Translations under genes and position numbers: made by a program | Assembly: GCA_017380435.1 (NCBI GenBank) | Contig: JAFODZ010000002.1 | Coordinates: 1-35,942 of the forward strand | Source: Oscillospiraceae bacterium | GTDB lineage: Bacteria > Bacillota > Clostridia > Oscillospirales > Oscillospiraceae | Direction: 5' to 3' | Length of the DNA: 35,942 bases | The notes under the pieces: generated by a model | Told to the model about the DNA's origin: nothing | What the model saw: only the letters and a program-made list of their open reading frames with translations | Database searches by the model: none | Part shown: in pieces, positions 1 through 6,609 of the stretch | Position numbering within the stretch: position 1 is the first letter of the stretch | Layout of the letters: each line of letters starts with the position of its first letter

Positions 1-83
1 ATGCTGCCATGAATCTGAAAAAGCTGGCAAATTGGAGTTGGAATAACTCCTTTTTCTCGCAGATATTGCTCATATTTAGACAT
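1..83 (-). CDS. 5' end of an unidentified gene cut by the left edge
   Basis: An open frame starts at ATG (complement of 81-83) and runs without a stop to the window edge, giving about 27 residues that begin MSKYEQYLREKG and continue VIPTPICQLFQ. A weak GGTG lies about 5 nt upstream of the start. The stretch is too short to assign to a family. The amphipathic start resembles a small soluble protein. It could be a chance open frame, but the clean start and coding-like composition make a real gene more likely than not. Confidence 0.4.
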   Translation of the reverse strand, partial: MSKYEQYLREKGVIPTPICQLFQIHGS

Positions 84-94
84 AAATACACCAA

Positions 95-127
95 AACCCC
101 TGTTTTTGCCTAACAAAAACAGGGGTT
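95..127. terminator. AT/GC hairpin between the partial gene and the 175-504 gene
   Basis: Arms at 95-107 and 115-127 are perfect 13-bp complements (AACCCCTGTTTTT and its reverse complement) around a 7-nt loop. The hairpin lies downstream of the minus-strand gene at 175-504. On that strand the second arm ends in CCCCTG...GGGGTT followed by TTGGTG, so the T-run is weak. It could terminate that gene or be one more intergenic palindrome. Confidence 0.4.
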
Positions 128-141
128 CTTTGACAGACTGA

Positions 142-166
142 GCCGGCGCCCGTGATGGGCGCCGGC
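142..166. repeat. GCCGGC hairpin repeat, copy 1
   Basis: A perfect 10-bp stem (GCCGGCGCCC / GGGCGCCGGC) with loop GTGAT. It is preceded by TTCTTTGACAGACTGA and followed by TTTAACTGTT. The same hairpin and flanks recur at 1167-1191, and in the opposite orientation at 967-991. It sits just past the stop codon of the 175-504 gene. Confidence 0.8.
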
Positions 167-174
167 TTTAACTG

Positions 175-504
175 TTATAAAACTTTAATCTTGCCAATGA
201 TATGTTGGTTAAACTCGTGCAACTCCTCTGCGGGGATCCAAAATTCCTGGTGATAACTTGCGCCAACTGTTTGCACAGGGAATTGCGCAATATATGCATC
301 ATCAATTTCAAATGTGGTGACATAACCTGTATATTGGGAATCGGGGTATCTGCGATTCCACTTTTCTGCAATTTCCCTGGCATAGCGTTCATTCAATACA
401 GGGTAAAAAATAGGCTGCTCGGGCAACCTGGGAGGAAACTCAGTAAAGTCAGATTGCGCAATCAATTCATACTCAGCCTTCCCAACCGGACGATATAGAA
501 TCAC
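175..504 (-). CDS. Small conserved protein of the 'ADP-ribosylation/crystallin J1' annotation group
   Basis: A 109-residue soluble protein without signal peptide or membrane segment. The opening MILYRPVGKAEYELI, the segment FPPRLPEQPIFYPVLNERYA and the closing FWIPAEELHEFN...IIGKI are, from memory, characteristic of short bacterial proteins annotated as ADP-ribosylation/crystallin J1. That name is historical, and I do not know of an established activity. The length matches the family. The start ATG has AAAAGGAGGCC (complement of about 509-519) directly upstream, which is a good RBS. The next gene upstream on the same strand begins at 897 and ends at 535, so the two could be co-transcribed. 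The pair lies between inverted copies of a GCCGGC hairpin (142-166 and 967-991). Confidence 0.65.
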   Translation of the reverse strand: MILYRPVGKAEYELIAQSDFTEFPPRLPEQPIFYPVLNERYAREIAEKWNRRYPDSQYTGYVTTFEIDDAYIAQFPVQTVGASYHQEFWIPAEELHEFNQHIIGKIKVL

Positions 505-534
505 TAAAAGGCCTCCTTTTCAACTTGAAATATG

Positions 535-897
535 TTATATGCCCAAAATATAAAAACCGTTATGGTGTTTGGCTTCATTCAGCCAAGCCACTAACTGCTC
601 GTAATTTGAGGGTCTGTTGGTATTAAGTTTCGTAATCAATATATCGATTGTAGAAGGTGCGTAATAATTTATACCATAAATATCGCAATCAAAAATGGGG
701 TTGTATTCTTGATAAAAAACCTCTATATCCTCTACATAAATATATACGGAATCATTCTTCCAATGGGTTATACTGCTAACTGTAACTAATTTATTTTCTC
801 TCGTTCCAATGGGCAAGTCACAGAATTGCATTTCGATAAAGGCAGAACCTCCGAAATTTCTGCGTTCTTCTTGAGAACTAAAAATATGAAACAACAA
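535..897 (-). CDS. Hypothetical protein with TTG start
   Basis: A 120-residue soluble protein rich in Tyr, Ile and Asn, beginning MLFHIFSSQEERR. I do not recognise a family. The segment YNPIFDCDIYGINYYAPSTI followed by an NYEQLVAWLNEA helix suggests a small alpha/beta domain. I chose the TTG whose first base is 897 because GAGAGG lies 7 nt upstream (complement of about 905-910). A second TTG follows immediately and is also possible. The low GC and the surrounding repeats suggest accessory DNA. It ends 30 nt before the start of the 175-504 gene on the same strand, so a two-gene transcript is plausible. Confidence 0.55.
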   Translation of the reverse strand: MLFHIFSSQEERRNFGGSAFIEMQFCDLPIGTRENKLVTVSSITHWKNDSVYIYVEDIEVFYQEYNPIFDCDIYGINYYAPSTIDILITKLNTNRPSNYEQLVAWLNEAKHHNGFYILGI

Positions 898-966
898 TTT
901 ATTACCTCTCTAATATCAAGCTTATTGATAAGTTCATTGTACCATCGACAAATGCAAAAAGCAACT

Positions 967-991
967 GCCGGCACCCATCACGGGCGCCGGC
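967..991. repeat. GCCGGC hairpin repeat, copy 2 (opposite orientation)
   Basis: Stem GCCGGCACCC / GGGCGCCGGC (one A-C mismatch) with loop ATCAC, the complement of the loop in copies 1 and 3. The trailing GACTGTCA also matches the inverted flank of copy 1. It therefore lies inverted relative to 142-166 and 1167-1191. Confidence 0.75.
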
Positions 992-1013
992 TTTACAGAC
1001 TGTCAGAAAACCG

Positions 1014-1142
1014 TGTCATTGCGAGGGCACACAGTGCCCGTGGCAATCTCGCATTTAAATGTTTCGATAAATATGTTACTTTCGGCAAAATCGTAAAATT
1101 TTACTATGAGATTCCCACGTCGCTTCGCTCCTCGGAATGACA
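1014..1142. repeat. Composite palindromic element TGTCATTGCGAG...CTCGGAATGACA, copy 1
   Basis: The ends are TGTCATTGCGAG and CTCGGAATGACA, which are near-inverted repeats. Each end carries its own short hairpin (GGGCACacaGTGCCC near the left end, CGaagCGacG-type near the right end), followed by GTGGCAATCTCGCA on the left and preceded by TATGAGATTCCCACG on the right. The AT-rich centre (AAATGTTTC.ATAAA) also matches the inverted copy at 24213-24356. A shorter member lies at 8453-8555. Confidence 0.8.
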
Positions 1143-1166
1143 AGGGGAACTTCTTTGACACAATCA

Positions 1167-1191
1167 GCCGGCGCCCGTGATGGGCGCCGGC
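1167..1191. repeat. GCCGGC hairpin repeat, copy 3
   Basis: Identical to copy 1 across the 25-bp hairpin, and sharing the flanks TTCTTTGACA on the left and TTTAACTGTT on the right. It sits 24 nt after the end of the composite TGTCATT element. Confidence 0.8.
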
Positions 1192-1240
1192 TTTAACTGT
1201 TTGATATATTGGAATTTGGCGGAGAATTCTCGGTTTTATT

Positions 1241-1289
1241 GTAGGGGAGGCGTTTCGCCTCCCGCGGGACGGGAAACCCGTCCTCTACA
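1241..1289. repeat. GTAGGGG...CTCTAC double hairpin
   Basis: Two tandem hairpins lie inside an outer palindrome: GTAGGGGAGGCG-ttt-CGCCTCCC, the central CGCGGG, then ACGGG-aaa-CCCGT and CCTCTAC. The architecture (GTAGGGG, CCCGCGGG centre, C-rich arm ending in CTAC) is the same as in the middle of the 108-bp repeats at 6366-6473 and 11186-11293, but the inner hairpin bases differ while staying complementary. Confidence 0.75.
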
Positions 1290-1323
1290 GTATTGATCGT
1301 ATGGCAGTTAGACAAATTGGGGG

Positions 1324-1650
1324 TTACCGGTTTGACAAGAATTGCTCCTGGTTTACCTTGTGATGATATTTAATGGAAGCTTTTCTGTCTTTTTCCAAAA
1401 TAACATCATTCAAATCGATTTGATTTAATGATGCAATAGCAAAAGCGTAGTGAATCACGTCAACCAATTCGTTTGCTAATTGAGATTTCAAATCCTCATT
1501 ATCAGAAGCCTTTCGTCCGTCGCGTTTGTTTAGAACTTCTGCAACTTCGCCTACTTCCTCAACGAGTTTCATAAACAAACTTGAATCAATACCATGGTTT
1601 TTATAATGGTCATATAGATAGTCTTCATAGTCACGAATACTGACTTTCAT
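1324..1650 (-). CDS. MazG-like nucleotide pyrophosphohydrolase
   Basis: A 108-residue all-helical protein carrying the single-domain MazG metal-binding pattern: KLVEEVGEVAEVL at about residues 28-40 (the EExxE helix) and NELVDVIHYAF at about 60-70 (the ExxD helix). The family hydrolyses NTPs or dNTPs to the monophosphate and pyrophosphate and serves in house-cleaning or stringent-response control; the substrate here cannot be read. GAGGAG lies 8 nt before the ATG. The gene begins 52 nt after the membrane-protein gene that ends at 1703, on the same strand, so both probably share the promoter at 2807-2835. A GTAGGGG double hairpin follows downstream. Confidence 0.8.
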   Translation of the reverse strand: MKVSIRDYEDYLYDHYKNHGIDSSLFMKLVEEVGEVAEVLNKRDGRKASDNEDLKSQLANELVDVIHYAFAIASLNQIDLNDVILEKDRKASIKYHHKVNQEQFLSNR

Positions 1651-1702
1651 TTTAACATCTCCTCAAATTTAAGGTTTATCGGCGAGTTCATTTTCCACAA
1701 AA

Positions 1703-2773
1703 TCAATACTTGATATAGCCGTCTTTGAAAAAGAGCCGTACAAAGCGCTTGCTGAACTTTTGGGGATTTCTGCCAACAATAATCGAACAAACAACAACGG
1801 CACCCCAAACAAGCCCCAAACCCAGCGCGAAAACAACGAGCATGGTATATTCCTGCCTGTGCAATTGGTTTGTTTCGTCGAAACTCAAAAGGTATGCGCC
1901 GTTAAACAAAATTGCCTTCACCGAGTAATATGGCGCTCCGTCGTCCGGAGTGACTTCGGTGGAATAGGTAATTACAGCTGTTTTTCCGTCACAGATGGCT
2001 TGAATGTTTGTTGTGTCAAATTGTTCATCTGTAAATCGTATTATATAGATCTGCTTATCTGCGGAAGTCAAAACGACTTCATCTTCGTCTGCATCACAGG
2101 ACACAAAGCATACCGATTGTTCAATCGTATTGTCTGCAGTACTTGGTGTAAAGTAGGCGAAGTAAATAGAAAAGCCGAGAAGACCAATCACAATAACGCC
2201 GACCAAAATGTAGGCAAACAAAAATCCACCCATATCGTTGACGTTCCCATTGAAAATATCGTGTTTTGTTTTATATATTTTGGGAAGGCTGAGACCTTCA
2301 TTTGCAATTCTGTATTTTTTCTTGACATGCTTCATGAAGTCTGCTCCGCCGATTGAAAATTCATCGACCATCACTCTGTGCTTGCCTATGTAAATATAGT
2401 TCTCATGCATATTCTCTTTGATTGCAGTGACCTGATCATATGTAAATTTTCTTTTTTTACCAAAGAAGTTTTTAGCAACAAACCCTTCTTCGTCATAGGT
2501 GATTCTGCAATTTATAAAGGCGATAATCAAAATCGCACCCAGAGAGGACAGCAAGAGAAAAAGGATGGGAACCCATAGCTGTTCACCTAAAAAAGCAGTG
2601 ATTATGGCGGGAATTAAGAAAATACCCGAGGTGACTATTCCCAAAATTGCCAACAATTTCGGCAAGAAAACCATACCGTCTTTTGCTTTTTTGGGCTGCC
2701 GCAAATAGCCGAGAATATTATTTACAAAGACGGATATCAGCAGAAAAGTCAGTGCGCGAATTATGTGGTCCAT
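1703..2773 (-). CDS. Membrane protein with a PH-like central domain
   Basis: A 356-residue protein with two hydrophobic helices near the N-terminus (about 5-22 and 40-63, then a third at 65-85). A cytosolic stretch of about residues 92-150 (YDEEGFVAKNFFGKKRKFTY, then YIYIGKHRVMVDEF) resembles the bacterial PH-like domains of DUF-type membrane proteins. Another helix follows at about 180-205, then an extracytosolic beta-rich part with ICDGKTAVITY, and a last helix at about 310-335. I am not certain of the family and infer no function. AAGGTGATG before the ATG supplies the RBS, and a TTGATT-17-TACAAT promoter lies just upstream. The MazG-like gene follows 52 nt downstream. Confidence 0.6.
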   Translation of the reverse strand: MDHIIRALTFLLISVFVNNILGYLRQPKKAKDGMVFLPKLLAILGIVTSGIFLIPAIITAFLGEQLWVPILFLLLSSLGAILIIAFINCRITYDEEGFVAKNFFGKKRKFTYDQVTAIKENMHENYIYIGKHRVMVDEFSIGGADFMKHVKKKYRIANEGLSLPKIYKTKHDIFNGNVNDMGGFLFAYILVGVIVIGLLGFSIYFAYFTPSTADNTIEQSVCFVSCDADEDEVVLTSADKQIYIIRFTDEQFDTTNIQAICDGKTAVITYSTEVTPDDGAPYYSVKAILFNGAYLLSFDETNQLHRQEYTMLVVFALGLGLVWGAVVVCSIIVGRNPQKFSKRFVRLFFKDGYIKY

Positions 2774-2806
2774 TACAACATCACCTTAATCATTTTTGGT
2801 GGGTTT

Positions 2807-2835
2807 ATTGTATCACCGAAAAAGGTGAAAATCAA
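2807..2835 (-). promoter_or_regulatory. Promoter for the 2773-1324 minus-strand pair
   Basis: Read on the minus strand: TTGATT (complement of 2830-2835), 17 bp, TACAAT (complement of 2807-2812). This places transcription initiation about 25-30 nt before the ATG at 2773. It is divergent from the promoter at 2891-2919. Confidence 0.6.
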
Positions 2836-2890
2836 CCGCTGGCTGCCAGCGTTGACCACACAAGGCAATCTCTGGTGGCAAACAGAAGCA

Positions 2891-2919
2891 TTGACAAATT
2901 TCATATAAAATAGTAAAAT
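2891..2919 (+). promoter_or_regulatory. Sigma-A type promoter for the nucleotidyltransferase operon
   Basis: TTGACA (2891-2896), a 17-bp spacer and TAAAAT (2914-2919): an exact -35 and a -10 with one mismatch. Transcription would begin near 2926, leaving a leader of about 50 nt. Confidence 0.75.
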
Positions 2920-2974
2920 AGCGGCACGATCTGTATGTGACCGATGAACGGAATCCAAGAAGGAGGAAATCGTA

Positions 2975-3778
2975 ATGACAATAGATGTTAACGAACTGTT
3001 TAAAGAGCTGGGAAGTCTTCCCCAAGTGGAAGCGATTGCGCTGGGCGGCTCCCGAGCAACAGGCAGAAATGACGAAAAATCCGACTACGATGTGTATGTG
3101 TATATAACCGACAGCATTGCGGAAGCGGCACGCAGAGACATTTTAGATAAATATTGTCAATACATGGAGATTGGAAATTCCTTTTGGGAGCTTGAGGATG
3201 ATGTCACCCTTAAAAATGGAATTGATATGGATATCATATATCGTGATCTGCAAGGCTTTGAAAAAATGGTGTCTTCGGTGGTGACAGACTGCGTTTCGTG
3301 GAACGGATACACCACATGCATGTGGCATAATCTGATAACTTCCCGAATTGTGTTCGATCGGCAAGGCAAATTATTTGCATTACAGCAGAAATACCACATT
3401 CCCTATCCCCAAAAACTAAAGGAAAACATTATTTCCAACAATCTCAAGCTTCTGAGCGGCATGCTGCCATCTTTTGATATGCAAATACAAAAGGCAGAAA
3501 ACAGAGCAGATTTGGTAAGTGTAAATCATCGCGTTACGGAGTTTTTGGCAAGCTATTTTGATATCATTTTTGCCCTGAATGAAATGCCTCACCCCGGAGA
3601 AAAAAGAATGCAGAGCATTTGCTCCAAGGAGTGCAGCATATTGCCCCAAAACTTTGATGAAAATCTAAATCGGCTGTTTGAAGGAATGTTCCGGCAGGAT
3701 ATATCGCCTGTGATTGCCGATATGGTGGATGAAATAAAAAAGGCAGTACGGGAAACAAACAGCCGGGCAAGGCAATAA
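2975..3778 (+). CDS. Nucleotidyltransferase-fold protein (DUF4037-like)
   Basis: A 267-residue soluble protein. Near the N-terminus it has the polymerase-beta type nucleotidyltransferase core GGSRATG (about residues 24-30) and SDYDVYVY (about 36-43), with the metal-binding Asp pair. A third acidic strand (GIDMDIIY, about residue 88) completes the catalytic triad pattern. The C-terminal half is helical and contains TEFLASYFDIIFALNE and HPGEKRM, as in DUF4037 proteins. The acceptor is unknown; relatives include aminoglycoside- and tRNA-type transferases, so no substrate should be assumed. AAGGAGG lies 9 nt before the ATG. The DUF1349 gene follows after 18 nt, making a two-gene operon that ends at the hairpin at 4447-4475. 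Confidence 0.7.
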   Translation: MTIDVNELFKELGSLPQVEAIALGGSRATGRNDEKSDYDVYVYITDSIAEAARRDILDKYCQYMEIGNSFWELEDDVTLKNGIDMDIIYRDLQGFEKMVSSVVTDCVSWNGYTTCMWHNLITSRIVFDRQGKLFALQQKYHIPYPQKLKENIISNNLKLLSGMLPSFDMQIQKAENRADLVSVNHRVTEFLASYFDIIFALNEMPHPGEKRMQSICSKECSILPQNFDENLNRLFEGMFRQDISPVIADMVDEIKKAVRETNSRARQ

Positions 3779-3796
3779 TTGCGGAAGGTGCGGAAA

Positions 3797-4405
3797 ATGA
3801 ATTTTGATATCAGCAAACTGAAATGGACAAGACAGCCGAAGAGCTATACGCTGATGGATGATAAAATTGAAATTGTGACCAATCCACACACGGATCTGTG
3901 GCAACGCACCTATTACCATTTCCAAAATGATAATGCCCCGGTTTTGCAGATGGAAACGGATGAAAAATTCTTCTCGTTTACGGTGAAAACGGAATTTGAC
4001 AGCAAGCATAGATTTGATCAGTGCGGAATTGTAATGTATTTGGATTCGGAAAACTGGCTCAAAGGGTCAATCGAATACGAAAATGCGGAATTTCAGCATT
4101 TGGGAAGCGTTGTCACCAACAACGGATACTCCGATTGGGCCACAACAGCCATAGATGCATCCGTGAAATCTATGTGGTATCGGCTAAGCCGCAGAGAAGA
4201 CGATTATTGCATAGAATGTTCTGCCGACGGAGTCCGTTTTTCTCAGATGCGGGTTTGCCATATGTGGAACGGGGGCGGTACTGTCCGATTCGGTGTTTAT
4301 GCGTGCAGTCCGGAAGATTCTTCCTTTCGAGCTGCTTTTACCAATCTGGAAGTGAGCGAATGCAAGTGGCTTGCCCACGATGGACAGCAGCCGGATCCCC
4401 AATGA
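3797..4405 (+). CDS. DUF1349 concanavalin-A-like protein
   Basis: A protein of about 202 residues matching the DUF1349 / 'regulation of enolase' jelly-roll group: TDLWQRTYYHFQNDNAP, FSFTVKTEF, FDQCGIVMYLDSENWLKGSIEY, and a final VRFGVYACSP...FTNLEV. The fold is a beta-sandwich of the lectin/glucanase type, usually about 190-200 residues, and is thought to bind carbohydrate; no catalytic residues can be assigned. I chose ATG 3797, since GGAAGGTG lies about 6 nt upstream. An in-frame TTG at 3779 directly after the previous stop has no RBS of its own. It is translated just downstream of the nucleotidyltransferase gene and has no signal peptide, so it should be cytosolic. Confidence 0.75.
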   Translation: MNFDISKLKWTRQPKSYTLMDDKIEIVTNPHTDLWQRTYYHFQNDNAPVLQMETDEKFFSFTVKTEFDSKHRFDQCGIVMYLDSENWLKGSIEYENAEFQHLGSVVTNNGYSDWATTAIDASVKSMWYRLSRREDDYCIECSADGVRFSQMRVCHMWNGGGTVRFGVYACSPEDSSFRAAFTNLEVSECKWLAHDGQQPDPQ

Positions 4406-4446
4406 CTTATCAAAATGGGAAAAAATGGTAAAATCAATTTATTCGT

Positions 4447-4482
4447 TACCGGGTGCGGCGGCTCGCATCCGGTAATATTTTT
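4447..4482 (+). terminator. Terminator of the nucleotidyltransferase/DUF1349 operon
   Basis: The stem TACCGGGTGCG / CGCATCCGGTA (11 bp with one mismatch) has a GCGGCT loop and is followed by ATATTTTTG. It lies 42 nt after the DUF1349 stop. Confidence 0.75.
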
Positions 4483-4494
4483 GCTTATTTTTAC

Positions 4495-4523
4495 TTGACA
4501 AGGGTTTGGTTTGGCAGTAAAAT
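4495..4523 (+). promoter_or_regulatory. Strong sigma-A promoter for rny
   Basis: TTGACA (4495-4500), exactly 17 bp, TAAAAT (4518-4523). Initiation near 4530 would give a 5' leader of about 220 nt before RNase Y. Confidence 0.8.
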
Positions 4524-4749
4524 GGATTCGGTATAGTATATGTTGAGGAAGTATGGCTAACTTTCTCGCGTTTTATATCTATTTTCCGGCATCATGTCGG
4601 TGAAGTGCGTTTTTTCGCCTCATGGCGTTGTTTTTTGTAGTTATGTTTGCCGCAATTTTTGCGGATTTATCTGCCAATTTCACATCATGGGGTGTCAATC
4701 CGCCCACCCTCCGACTGTGCCTATTCTACAAAAGGAGGTGTGCTGATTT
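4524..4749 (+). other. Long untranslated leader of rny
   Basis: About 220 nt without a credible gene between the promoter and the rny start. It contains T-rich runs (GCGTTTTTTCGCC, GTTGTTTTTTG) and a short hairpin GCCGCAAtttttgCGGAT near 4650, then an unstructured C-rich stretch and the RBS AAAGGAGGTG. I do not recognise a known riboswitch. The leader could host autoregulation by the RNase itself. Confidence 0.4.
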
Positions 4750-6303
4750 ATGAACCCGATTTTAGCAATCGTTTTAATCGTCGTTGCTGCCGTAGCGGGC
4801 GTGGGCATCGGTTTTGCATCCGGTGTCGGTTACCGCAAGAAGTTTGCCGAGCGTGAGATCGGCTCTGCAGAGCAGGAAGCCACACGGCTGATCAATGAAG
4901 CAATCCGCAGCGGTGAAAGCCGCAAGAAGGAAATGCTCCTGGAAGCAAAGGACGAAATCCATAAATCCCGCACGGAACACGAAAAGGAAGTCAAAGAGCG
5001 CCGCGCTGAGCTGACCAAGCAGGAGCGCCGGCTGCAGCAGAAGGAAGAATCCCTGGACAAAAAGACCGACGCCTTTGAGAAGAAGGAAGAGGACCTGGCC
5101 CGCCGTATGGCAGAAGTGGCTGAGATTAAGCAGGAGGCAGAAGCTGTCCGCCGCCAGCACATCGCCACATTGGAGCAGTTGTCCGGTCTGTCTCAGGAGC
5201 AGGCGAAGGCTGCCCTTCTGAAGAATGTGGAGGAGGAAATCCGCCACGATACCGCTGTAAAGATCAAGGAGATCGAGCAGCAGATGAAGGACGAGGCCGA
5301 CGAAAAGGCCAGAGAGATCCTGTCCATTGCCATTCAGCGCTGTGCTGCTGACCATGCCGCAGAGGCTACGGTTTCCGTAGTGCCCCTGCCCAACGACGAG
5401 ATGAAGGGCCGCATCATTGGCCGCGAGGGTCGCAATATCCGCACCCTGGAGACCATTACCGGCGTTGACCTCATCATCGACGATACCCCCGAGGCAATTA
5501 CCGTCAGCTCCTTCGATCCCGTCCGCCGGGAGATTGCCAGACTGGCTCTGGAGAAGCTGATCGTAGATGGCCGTATCCACCCCACCCGCATTGAGGATAT
5601 GGTGGAAAAGGCCCGTAAGGAAGTGGAACGCACCATTCGGGAAGAGGGCGAAAGAGCCTGCTACGAAACTGGCGTTCACAACCTGAACCCCGAACTGGTC
5701 AAGATTTTGGGCCGTCAGAAGTACCGTACTTCCTACGGTCAGAATGTGCTGAACCACTCCATCGAGGTTTCCCATATTGCAGGTCTGATGGCCTCCGAGC
5801 TGGGTGTGGATGTGGCGCTGGCTAAGCGTGCAGGTTTGCTCCACGACTTGGGCAAGTCCATCGACCACGAGGTAGAGGGCAGCCATGTGCAGCTGGGTGC
5901 TGATCTTGCTCGGAAGTACAAGGAAAATCCTGTGATCGTCAACGCCATCGAGGCCCACCACGGCGATGTGGAGCCGAAAACTGTGGTGGCTGTGCTGGTC
6001 CAGGCTGCGGACGCAGTTTCTGCTGCCCGCCCCGGTGCCCGTCGGGAAAATGTGGAAAATTATATCCGCCGTCTGCAAAAGCTGGAAGAGCTTACCGGCT
6101 CTTATCCCGGCGTAGAGAAGGCTTTTGCCATCCAGGCAGGCCGCGAGGTTCGTATCATGGTCAAGCCCGAGGAGGTCACCGAGGACAATATGATCCTGCT
6201 GGCCCGGGACATTGCCAAGAAGATCGAATCCGAGCTGGAGTACCCCGGCCAGATCAAGGTCAATGTGATCCGGGAAACCAAAGCAGTGGAATACGCAAAA
6301 TAA
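4750..6303 (+). CDS. rny: Ribonuclease Y
   Basis: A 517-residue protein, normal for RNase Y, the membrane-anchored endoribonuclease that starts mRNA turnover in Firmicutes. In order: an N-terminal membrane helix (residues 4-26, with glycine-rich [15 protein letters not shown]), a long charged coiled coil (about 30-200), a KH RNA-binding domain with [12 protein letters not shown] (about 219-230), and an HD phosphodiesterase domain with [10 protein letters not shown] (about 337) and LLHDLGKS (about 362-369), followed by EAHHGDV. All catalytic metal ligands expected of the HD domain are present. AAAGGAGGTG sets the ATG. The gene is monocistronic, between its own strong promoter (4495) and a strong terminator (6310-6344). 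Confidence 0.97.
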   Translation: MNPILAIVLIVVAAVAGVGIGFASGVGYRKKFAEREIGSAEQEATRLINEAIRSGESRKKEMLLEAKDEIHKSRTEHEKEVKERRAELTKQERRLQQKEESLDKKTDAFEKKEEDLARRMAEVAEIKQEAEAVRRQHIATLEQLSGLSQEQAKAALLKNVEEEIRHDTAVKIKEIEQQMKDEADEKAREILSIAIQRCAADHAAEATVSVVPLPNDEMKGRIIGREGRNIRTLETITGVDLIIDDTPEAITVSSFDPVRREIARLALEKLIVDGRIHPTRIEDMVEKARKEVERTIREEGERACYETGVHNLNPELVKILGRQKYRTSYGQNVLNHSIEVSHIAGLMASELGVDVALAKRAGLLHDLGKSIDHEVEGSHVQLGADLARKYKENPVIVNAIEAHHGDVEPKTVVAVLVQAADAVSAARPGARRENVENYIRRLQKLEELTGSYPGVEKAFAIQAGREVRIMVKPEEVTEDNMILLARDIAKKIESELEYPGQIKVNVIRETKAVEYAK

Positions 6304-6309
6304 GAAACA

Positions 6310-6344
6310 AAATGCGGCATAGCCTTTTGGCTGTGCCGCATTTT
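6310..6344 (+). terminator. Rho-independent terminator of rny
   Basis: AATGCGGCATAGCC, loop TTTT, GGCTGTGCCGCATTTT: a nearly perfect 14-bp stem with one G-T pair and a following T-run, 7 nt after the stop codon. Confidence 0.9.
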
Positions 6345-6365
6345 CTATATTTATCCGATTGCTGT

Positions 6366-6473
6366 AAATGATTGTTTATAGCATCAACTATCGTATAAGA
6401 CCGTAGGGGCGTTCTTTGAACGCCCGCGGGCGAACACAGTTCGCCCCTACGGGTAATTTGTAAGATAAATTCT
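6366..6473. repeat. 108-bp intergenic repeat, left copy
   Basis: The reverse complement of 11186-11293 matches it over 108 bp with, by my reading, a single C/T difference. The core is a double hairpin, GTAGGGGCGTTC-ttt-GAACGCCC and GGGCGAAC-aca-GTTCGCCCCTAC. It is flanked by AT-rich ends beginning AAATGATTGTTTATAGCAT and ending TTTGTAAGATAAATTCT. It lies between the rny terminator and the promoter at 6532. The rest of the 6304-6609 gap holds only those signals. Confidence 0.9.
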
Positions 6474-6531
6474 GATTTAGCGGAGAAAGGGATGGCGAAA
6501 ATATCGAAAATGTAAATTTTTAAAATAGGGG

Positions 6532-6560
6532 CAGACAAAAGGGAAAATGTGTGATATACT
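6532..6560 (+). promoter_or_regulatory. Promoter for the DUF3810/rsmG pair
   Basis: CAGACA (6532-6537), 17 bp, TATACT (6555-6560), with TG one base before the -10 (extended -10). Initiation would fall near 6567. Confidence 0.6.
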
Positions 6561-6609
6561 ATAAGATGACGATTTATGAAAACCATTCTCATTTCCCGAG
6601 GAGGCGAGT

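Larger units (their letters stand above)
898..1323. other. Repeat-filled gap of about 425 nt without a gene
   Basis: This stretch contains a GCCGGC hairpin (967-991), a composite TGTCATT element (1014-1142), another GCCGGC hairpin (1167-1191) and a GTAGGGG double hairpin (1241-1289), back to back. No open frame here has an RBS or a coding-like composition. A 104-codon plus frame through 826-1140 is just the translation of the repeats. Confidence 0.75.

Noticed and set aside
826..1140. A 104-codon plus-strand frame
   Set aside because: It is composed of the GCCGGC hairpin and TGTCATT element; no RBS and no coding-like composition.
4774..6078. A 434-codon minus-strand frame opposite rny
   Set aside because: Antisense to a definite RNase Y gene; Leu-rich translation reflects the Glu/Gln/Lys codons of the coiled coil read in reverse.
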